Shown here: positions 46,563 through 52,575 of the stretch, one piece after another
Layout of the letters: every line of letters begins with the position of its first letter
How positions within the stretch are numbered: the first letter of the stretch is position 1
Assembly: GCA_014695345.1 (NCBI GenBank)
Contig: JACJOC010000051.1
Span: 1-52,575, forward strand
Reading direction: 5' to 3'
Origin: Cyanobacteria bacterium FACHB-471
GTDB lineage: Bacteria; Cyanobacteriota; Cyanobacteriia; Elainellales; Elainellaceae
DNA length: 52,575 nucleotides
Translations under genes and position numbers: made by a program
Notes under the pieces: model-generated
Database searches by the model: none
The model's input: the letters and a program-made list of their open reading frames with translations, nothing else
Told to the model about the DNA's origin: nothing

Positions 46563-47207
46563 CTAAAGCTGACAAAAGGTTTGAATTTCTCGCCAGATTT
46601 CAGGTTGAACATTCGCTAGAGCATGGTCGCTGTCGAGTTCGATCAGTTTGACCCAGGGGCGTTGATTTGCAAAGTCGCGGCTCGCCTGGATGGGAATCAC
46701 CTCGTCAGATTGACCATGCAGAATCAAGGTAGGAAGCGATCGTTGTAGCTTTGTTTCTTCATATTGGGCAGCGTCAGTCACAAAGTCGTAGTGTAGAGGC
46801 AACATTTGCTGTGCGCTATAGTGATAAACCGATAGATATTGCTCTGTCTGCCAGCGCTGCACTTGCTCTGTGCCAAGTTTGGGTAACCAGTGCGCTAAAA
46901 ATTGAAATGCAGGGGCTAGTAGCACTAAGCGCTCGACCTGAGGCTGATATTCTCCCAGCCAAGCGGCAGTTAGTCCACCCAAACTAGACCCAACTAAGGT
47001 GATAGGCTGTGGAGTCGGTGGAAATGCGGATTGAATTTGCTGAATCTGACGGCTCAAGGTCAGATGGGTGAAGTCTTCTTGATTCAAATTGGGACTTTTG
47101 AGGTCGATCTTGAGCGATTGGAAGCGATCGCTCAAATACACTGCTTTAGCTGATTGAGGGCTAGAGGCAAATCCATGCAGATAAATAAAAGTATCCATTG
47201 AACTCAT
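46563..47207 (-). CDS. YqiA-like alpha/beta hydrolase (esterase)
   Basis: The 214-residue product begins FIYLHGFASSPQSAKAVYLS, has the nucleophile elbow GSSLGG (Ser near residue 74), the acid in HGQSDEVIP and the base in SDHALA, the triad of YqiA/YcfP-type small esterases. It is cytoplasmic; the natural ester is unknown. ATG codons at 47207 and 47198 are both possible starts. It is divergent from sucC with 110 bases between them. Confidence 0.85.
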   Translation of the reverse strand: MSSMDTFIYLHGFASSPQSAKAVYLSDRFQSLKIDLKSPNLNQEDFTHLTLSRQIQQIQSAFPPTPQPITLVGSSLGGLTAAWLGEYQPQVERLVLLAPAFQFLAHWLPKLGTEQVQRWQTEQYLSVYHYSAQQMLPLHYDFVTDAAQYEETKLQRSLPTLILHGQSDEVIPIQASRDFANQRPWVKLIELDSDHALANVQPEIWREIQTFCQL

Positions 47208-47317
47208 CGTGGAAACCTATAAACAAAAATCTATAGAAACATGCCTGATGTTGATTCACAGTTTGCAGAGTCGAGATAGATGCGCGACACTATCTTCTTT
47301 AGGGGTGACTCGTCACA

Positions 47318-48478
47318 ATGGACTTGTTGGAATATCAGGCTAAGCAATTGTTTCACGAGATGGGAATTCCCATCTTGCCCTCGCAGCAAATCAACCATCC
47401 GAAGGATCTGAAGGGCTTAAAGATTCCTTATCCTGTTGTACTGAAATCTCAGGTCTACACAGGTGGGCGGGGCAAAGCAGGCGGGATTCGCTTTGTAGAA
47501 AATACAATCGATGCAGTTGCTGCGGCTCAAACTATTTTTAATTTGCCAATCACAGGCATGTATCCTGCTGTGCTGCTGGCAGAAGCAAAGTATGACGCGG
47601 ATAGGGAGCTTTATCTAGCCGTGATATTAGACTGGTCGGCCCGTCGTCCACTCTTGCTGGGTTCCCAGCAGGGCGGGCTGGACGTAGAAGCGACTATTGG
47701 CGCAATGCAGCAAGTTATTGTGGATCAGGAGTTTTCTCCTTTTTATGCTCGCAGGCTGGCGTTAAAAATGGGGCTGCAGGGAGAACTGATTCAGTCGGTG
47801 AGTGACATTTTGGAGAAAATGTATCAGCTATTCCTGCAAAAGGATTTGGATTTGGTTGAAATCAATCCTTTAGCAGTGAGTCCTGCGGGAGAACTGATGG
47901 CACTAGACGGCAAAATTACAGCGAATGACGACGCATTAGGACGACATCCGGATTTGGCTGCTCTCCAGGCGAAAATTCCCAATCAGATTAAAACCAGAAT
48001 CTTGCCAAGGGACTTATCAGAAACGACATTGGTGGAACTGGAGGGCAATATTGGCATCCTCTGTAATGGTGCAGGGCTAACAATGTCCACGGTGGACTTG
48101 GTTCACCAGGCGGGAGGGCGGTTGGCTAGTTTTCTAAATCTGGGGAGTGAGTATCGGCACAATGATTCGCCTGCGGTTTTGCGCGATCGGATTCAGCAAG
48201 GGCTAGAGTTAATGATGCAGAGCAAAAATCTAAAAGTTGTATTGGTGAACATCCTGGGAAACGTAATGCTTTGCAAGCAGACTGCAGAGGCGATCGCCAC
48301 TCATTTACAGCGTCAGCTTGATAGCTGCACAACACCTTTTGTGGTCAGACTAGTTGGGGATCAGTTTGACGAGTCCCGTCAGATGCTCCAAGCGTTGAAC
48401 CTCCCTTTGTTTGACGATTTAGACGAGGCGATCGCCGAAGCAATTTCTCTTAGCAATAGCGTTTTAAGGGCAAAATGA
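47318..48478 (+). CDS. sucC: Succinyl-CoA ligase beta subunit (ADP-forming type)
   Basis: The 386-residue product starts MDLLEYQAKQLFHEMGIPIL and has an ATP-grasp N-terminal part with GRGKAGGIRFVEN and LVEINPLAVSPAGELMALDG, then a CoA-ligase C-terminal part with GNIGILCNGAGLTMSTVDLV, QAGGRLASFLNLGSE and VVLVNILGNV. With SucD it interconverts succinyl-CoA and succinate with formation of a nucleoside triphosphate in the TCA cycle. The stop overlaps the sucD start by four bases. Confidence 0.93.
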   Translation: MDLLEYQAKQLFHEMGIPILPSQQINHPKDLKGLKIPYPVVLKSQVYTGGRGKAGGIRFVENTIDAVAAAQTIFNLPITGMYPAVLLAEAKYDADRELYLAVILDWSARRPLLLGSQQGGLDVEATIGAMQQVIVDQEFSPFYARRLALKMGLQGELIQSVSDILEKMYQLFLQKDLDLVEINPLAVSPAGELMALDGKITANDDALGRHPDLAALQAKIPNQIKTRILPRDLSETTLVELEGNIGILCNGAGLTMSTVDLVHQAGGRLASFLNLGSEYRHNDSPAVLRDRIQQGLELMMQSKNLKVVLVNILGNVMLCKQTAEAIATHLQRQLDSCTTPFVVRLVGDQFDESRQMLQALNLPLFDDLDEAIAEAISLSNSVLRAK

Positions 48479-49392
48479 ATTTCACTTTAGAGAGCAAGGT
48501 ACTGGTTCAGGGCATTACTGAACCACTCGGTTCTATCTATGCGCCGTTGATGCAAACTTATAGCGGTCAAATCTTAGCTGGGATCAGTCCTGGGCATGGC
48601 GGGCAAGAACTAGAAGGAATTCCAATATTTGACCTGGTTGAGCAGGCTTTGTTTAGTGTAGGCACAGTGGATACAAGCGTAATTTTTGTGCCGCCCTATC
48701 AGGTGTTAGATGCGGCACTGGAGGCGATCGCTGCCGGAATTCGTCAACTCATCGTGGTGACGGAAGGGGTACCACCGATGGACATGATGCGCTTGTGCCG
48801 CATTGCAGAAGCGTCCGAAACCCTGGTTGTCGGGCCAAACTGCCCCGGAATTATTGTGCCTGGTCAGATTTTGCTAGGTACTCACCCAGCGGAGTTTTAC
48901 ACGCCTGGGAAGGTGGGGATCGTGAGCCGTTGCGGAACGCTTACTTATGAAGTGGCAAGAGAGCTGTCTCAGGCTGGGTTTGGGCAGTCGATCGCTTTGG
49001 GAATTGGGAGCGATCGCGTTATTGGTTCGACCTTTCAGCAGTGGCTTCAAATTCTAGACGAAGATGAAGAAACCGAGGTAATCGTGCTGGTCGGCAAAAT
49101 CGGCAGCGACAGTGAAGAAGTTGCAGCTCGGTACATCATTGAGGCGATTGATAAACCTGTAGTTGCGTACATTGCGGGCCGTACGTTGCCTCAGAGTCAA
49201 TACACAGGACATGCTGGAGCGGTAGTCTCTTCTCAAATTGCTGGATTGAGAGATGAAGTAGGCACTGCCAAAAGCAAAATTGCTGCCCTCAAGCAAGCAA
49301 AAGTTCCGGTTGCAGAACGTCCCTCTCAGTTACCTGATTTGCTGAAGCAAGTGCTTAGGGGTGGCACCAAATCCAGCCCTAAAAAGAGCTAG
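48475..49392 (+). CDS. sucD: Succinyl-CoA ligase alpha subunit
   Basis: The 305-residue product has the CoA-binding Rossmann domain (about 1-125) with LVQGITEPLGSIYAPLMQTY and VGPNCPGIIVPGQ, and the ligase domain with GIVSRCGTLTYEVARELSQA and GIGSDRVIGSTF. The phosphorylated histidine lies in YTGHAGAVVS. It partners SucC. The family's usual KTPPG near residue 40 is AGISPGHGGQELEGIP here, a modest variation. Its stop codon overlaps the stop codon of the convergent gene at 49389. Confidence 0.93.
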   Translation: MNFTLESKVLVQGITEPLGSIYAPLMQTYSGQILAGISPGHGGQELEGIPIFDLVEQALFSVGTVDTSVIFVPPYQVLDAALEAIAAGIRQLIVVTEGVPPMDMMRLCRIAEASETLVVGPNCPGIIVPGQILLGTHPAEFYTPGKVGIVSRCGTLTYEVARELSQAGFGQSIALGIGSDRVIGSTFQQWLQILDEDEETEVIVLVGKIGSDSEEVAARYIIEAIDKPVVAYIAGRTLPQSQYTGHAGAVVSSQIAGLRDEVGTAKSKIAALKQAKVPVAERPSQLPDLLKQVLRGGTKSSPKKS

Positions 49393-52337
49393 GGCAAAAT
49401 TTCTACCGTGCCTTGCTGTCCATCAATCTGTACTTGCTGCCCATCTTGCAATCGTTGAGTGGCGTTGCGAATGTCCATAACTGCCGGAATGCCATACTCA
49501 CGAGCAACGATTGCTCCATGCGAGAGCCGTCCCCCTACTTCTGCAATTAAGCCGCCTGCCCTTGCCAACAGGGGTGCCCAGCCAGAATCGGTGTAGGGCA
49601 CGACCAGAATCGTTTCGCGATCGACTTCTGGCAATCGCTGCAAATTTTGTAGCACTTTTACCCGTCCGATGACTCGACCTGGGCTTGCTCCAATGCCGCG
49701 CAGTTGGCGGGCAGTTTGTCCAACAGACTGCGATTGATAGGTCAGCATGGGCGGATCGTTGCCGTACACCAAAGCTGGCACTGACCGAAGCCGATGGTCT
49801 TGCTTGAGCTGCGATCGCCGTTCTGCAATCAGGTATGACAAGTTTTCTCGCAGTTTTAGATCTGACTCAGCAATGAGTCGCTGAATCTCATCGAATTTGA
49901 GAAAGAAGATATCTCCTGCTTGCTCCATTACACCTGATGACAGCCACAGTCGCTCCAGTGCTACAAAGCTCCAGCGCAGTTCTGCCAGCAGGCGACTGTA
50001 GAGCACCGTAACCTGCGCCTTCAGGTTCAAGCGAGATTGAACCTGGGTTGCCTTCCAGCTCTGCCGTAACTTAACTGCTGCGTCAGATTCTGCTGGCGGG
50101 TTAAACAGAAACTGGGTAAACAGGTCTTTGACGGGCTGCGGGTCTTCTTTCCAGGTAGAAACTGCGATATCCGTTCCTACACGGCTGAGATAGCCATAGC
50201 GATCGAGAAACTGGTTGAACTGCTCTAGAACCGTATTTTTGACACCATCCGGGTTGTCTATAAGAGCAGCAAAAACCGCAGAACTGTTAGGCTGAAGCGA
50301 GTCCAACGACATTGAAGAACGAGCATTTGCGGTTAAGGTTTGGAGCGATCGCAAAGCATCTACTTCGGGCATCTGGCTGGTGTCTAACTCTGCATCTTCG
50401 ACTTTAAATAGCGCTTGCCGAATTGAGACGCTGAGTGGAGCCAAAATACTGTAGTAGGTTGCTCGCTTCAGCAATTCCAAAATTTGATTGATGCGTCCCA
50501 GCAGCGCTACGCTCGACAGTTCCTCCACGGGCTGAGCTTCGAGGTCAGCAAGTCCTGAAACAAAATGTTGCTGTTGATCCTGGTCAAAATCCTCTACCAG
50601 ACGCAACTCTCGTCCCATGAGCCGCAGGAGCCCCGGTACATTTTTCAGCGTTGATGTTAAGGGCGGCTTGCTGAATCGGGCTCCTCTAGTAAGAAAGTCC
50701 AGACTTTCTGGCGGCAAACCCATGCGGCGAAAAATTTGCCCCAGCAACGAAGCATTGAAGTAGGCAGAGGAGTGGTGCAGCGTTGCCGTTTCATTGAAAT
50801 CTAGCCCACGAGCGCGATCGCCCAGCACAATGGTAAAAATTTCACCCCAAACACCACAGGTGAGAGGACGGTTAATCGACCAGGTTAAGGGATGAATTAA
50901 GCCAGGAATTACTTCCGCCGCAATCTTACGCGTCCAGATAGGCAACAGCGTTGTAATGGGACGCGACTGCAACAGCCAGAGTTGCTGACCGTCATAGCTC
51001 CACTCAATGTCCTGGGGAACGCCATGATAGCGGGCTTCCAGATGACGAACCAGATAAGCTACCTGCTGAATCAGACGAGGCGGCACGTCCCCCGAACCTT
51101 CCACCTCAAGCGACAGCATATCGGGCAATCGCCAATCAAACGGATCGGTTTGGGGATCTTCACTAAAGTGAAACTCAATATCCTCGACCCAAACCCGATA
51201 TTGTTCTGGGGTAAACTGCCCTGATACAATCCGCTCTGCACCACCGGGTAAGGCTTCGATGACAACTGCATCTCCTTGACGAGCGATCGGGTCACGGCTA
51301 AAGGCAACTCCCGAAAAAACACCCTGGATCTGATGCTGAATCACAACCGCCATTGCGCTTTCTGGCACTTTTAGGTCTTGCCGATATTGAACAGCGGCAG
51401 GACGGCTGTAGGAAAGCTGACATTGGGCGATCGCCTGCTCCAATACGGGCTGACTCGTCACTCTCAAAATCGACTCATACTGCCCTGCTGCGGATGCGAT
51501 ATCGGAGTCTTCACCGATTGCAGAAGAGCGAACCACTAGCGGTTCTTCGGCGGACGGTTGCAATAACTCCAGTAAAGGAGCTGGATCATCTCCTGGAGGC
51601 AACACCCAACCCATTGGCACTGGATAGCCCCAACGACGCAATTGGGAAAGTGTTGCTGCTTTGTGACCAACTTTGTCAGGATTGAGGTTGCGATCGAGCG
51701 AAAGAATGGCGCGATCGCCCCGAAAAAACTGAAACACAGACTGAGAATCTCCTCGTACTGCACCAGTGGATAAATTCAGGTCATCAGGAATTTTTTGATA
51801 AATCCAGGCTAATAACAGACTCAGAGTTACTGCTGCGCCTACCACTTCACCGCTATGGGGATGGCGGAGAGCCGTGATCAGTGGCAACAAAATCAGAACC
51901 GCTGTGCGTCCTTGCTTACGCTCACGCAGAATTGTAAAGGTAGCAGCGCTAATCAAAAAAATCAGTCCTGCCCCAATCCAGTCGAACGCAATGTAGCCCC
52001 ACACTACGTTAGTCGTACCTGCGCCATTACTGATCCAGTAACGTCCCATCACCAGCGCGATCAGCGCCATCAGTTCCCAAACTGGGTCAGTTGGAAAGAA
52101 CTGCCTCGCTAACCAAACAGCCGCAATTCCCTTCAGTGCTTCCGACAAGACGGCCAAAATTCCAACAAGTCGCCCACCGTAATAAAACGCCGCTGAAACA
52201 CTGACATTTCCCGTGCCAATCTTGGATAGTTGCCGACCCGTCAATGCCCGTGTAATCCAACTGATCAGGGGTAAACCACCCACAAGTGGACAGACTAAGA
52301 AAATGAGCAGTGATCCCCAAACCTGCGTCAGCGTCAT
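49389..52337 (-). CDS. PlsY-like membrane domain fused to a PEP-synthase-like protein
   Basis: From the ATG at 52337 the product has 982 residues. About 8-182 are membrane helices with GTGNVSVSAAFYYGG and SEALKG, resembling glycerol-3-phosphate acyltransferase PlsY (GSGNPGATN and KG motifs), though degenerate. About 222-480 are an ATP-grasp domain of the PEP synthase/pyruvate phosphate dikinase type (VGHKAATLSQLRRWGYPVPM, RSSAIGEDSDIASAAGQYES, WLLQSRPIT). About 900-982 are the swivelling phosphohistidine domain (GGRLSHGAIVAREYGIPAV, His about 940). The PEP/pyruvate barrel of true PEP synthase is absent; the arrangement resembles rifampin-phosphotransferase-like enzymes. It may phosphorylate a small molecule at a membrane. 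The substrate is unknown. Confidence 0.85.
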   Translation of the reverse strand: MTLTQVWGSLLIFLVCPLVGGLPLISWITRALTGRQLSKIGTGNVSVSAAFYYGGRLVGILAVLSEALKGIAAVWLARQFFPTDPVWELMALIALVMGRYWISNGAGTTNVVWGYIAFDWIGAGLIFLISAATFTILRERKQGRTAVLILLPLITALRHPHSGEVVGAAVTLSLLLAWIYQKIPDDLNLSTGAVRGDSQSVFQFFRGDRAILSLDRNLNPDKVGHKAATLSQLRRWGYPVPMGWVLPPGDDPAPLLELLQPSAEEPLVVRSSAIGEDSDIASAAGQYESILRVTSQPVLEQAIAQCQLSYSRPAAVQYRQDLKVPESAMAVVIQHQIQGVFSGVAFSRDPIARQGDAVVIEALPGGAERIVSGQFTPEQYRVWVEDIEFHFSEDPQTDPFDWRLPDMLSLEVEGSGDVPPRLIQQVAYLVRHLEARYHGVPQDIEWSYDGQQLWLLQSRPITTLLPIWTRKIAAEVIPGLIHPLTWSINRPLTCGVWGEIFTIVLGDRARGLDFNETATLHHSSAYFNASLLGQIFRRMGLPPESLDFLTRGARFSKPPLTSTLKNVPGLLRLMGRELRLVEDFDQDQQQHFVSGLADLEAQPVEELSSVALLGRINQILELLKRATYYSILAPLSVSIRQALFKVEDAELDTSQMPEVDALRSLQTLTANARSSMSLDSLQPNSSAVFAALIDNPDGVKNTVLEQFNQFLDRYGYLSRVGTDIAVSTWKEDPQPVKDLFTQFLFNPPAESDAAVKLRQSWKATQVQSRLNLKAQVTVLYSRLLAELRWSFVALERLWLSSGVMEQAGDIFFLKFDEIQRLIAESDLKLRENLSYLIAERRSQLKQDHRLRSVPALVYGNDPPMLTYQSQSVGQTARQLRGIGASPGRVIGRVKVLQNLQRLPEVDRETILVVPYTDSGWAPLLARAGGLIAEVGGRLSHGAIVAREYGIPAVMDIRNATQRLQDGQQVQIDGQQGTVEILP

Positions 52338-52430
52338 GAGCGTATCTAATCTCAGCAATTTTGGGATATGTCCCTGGATGATTATAGGGGCGATCGCTCA
52401 GTTCAAACGCTCTATCTCAAACCAAAATGC

Positions 52431-52460
52431 AAAAAGCGCTCCCAAAAGGGGGCGCTTTTT
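52431..52460 (-). terminator. Intrinsic terminator of psbA
   Basis: AAAAAGCGCTCCC and GGGGGCGCTTTTT pair with one mismatch around an AAAA loop; the minus strand reads into TTTTTG. It begins 20 bases after the psbA stop. Confidence 0.85.
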
Positions 52461-52480
52461 GGTTGAGCTGTGACTAGAGT

Positions 52481-52575
<95 letters not shown>

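Overview
The window comes from a cyanobacterium. It carries apcD (allophycocyanin alpha-B), the 3' end of psbA (photosystem II D1), several cyanobacteria-restricted families (DUF1517, DUF3177 and others) and very frequent HIP1 octamers (GCGATCGC). The genus cannot be fixed from this sequence alone; GC and gene content fit a filamentous, Leptolyngbya-like lineage (inference). No tRNA, rRNA or CRISPR array was recognised.

Region 1 (1-8950) is accessory in character. It opens with the 5' end of an IS1-type transposase, then a secreted repeat protein and an HRI1-like protein. Next comes a compact polyamine/membrane module: a divergent DUF350 gene and a five-gene operon encoding a membrane beta-sandwich-like protein, a small lipoprotein, a spermidine synthase fused to a membrane domain, a DUF4178 protein and an S-adenosylmethionine decarboxylase. 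The region ends with a decayed IS6-family transposase and about 600 bases without genes.

Region 2 (8951-26645) holds two very large exoproteins with RTX (calcium-binding) tails, as expected for type I secretion. One is a 3,402-residue adhesin-like protein with 20 repeats of about 105 residues. The other is a tandem two-domain alkaline phosphatase whose usual zinc-ligand histidines are replaced, preceded by a candidate Pho box. Between them lie a DUF4383 membrane protein, a DUF1517 protein and two weak small ORFs. No type I exporter is present in the window.

Region 3 (26646-52575) is mostly housekeeping: apcD, a DUF1688 (URC4-like) protein, glmM, DUF3177, a histidine phosphatase, secD-secF, argF, a substrate-binding lipoprotein, map, a DUF3095 cyclase-like protein, divergent Fe- and Mn-type superoxide dismutases, tpiA, a YqiA-like esterase, sucC-sucD, and a PlsY-like/PEP-synthase-like fusion. 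Downstream of glmM there is a regular array of about seven 42-base hairpin units.

A set of short palindromes (cores resembling GTAGGGGC...GCCCCTAC) is scattered through intergenic spaces across the whole window. The strongest candidates for new biology are the polyamine/DUF350/DUF4178 module, the hairpin array after glmM, the altered tandem phosphatase and the membrane-acyltransferase/PEP-synthase fusion.
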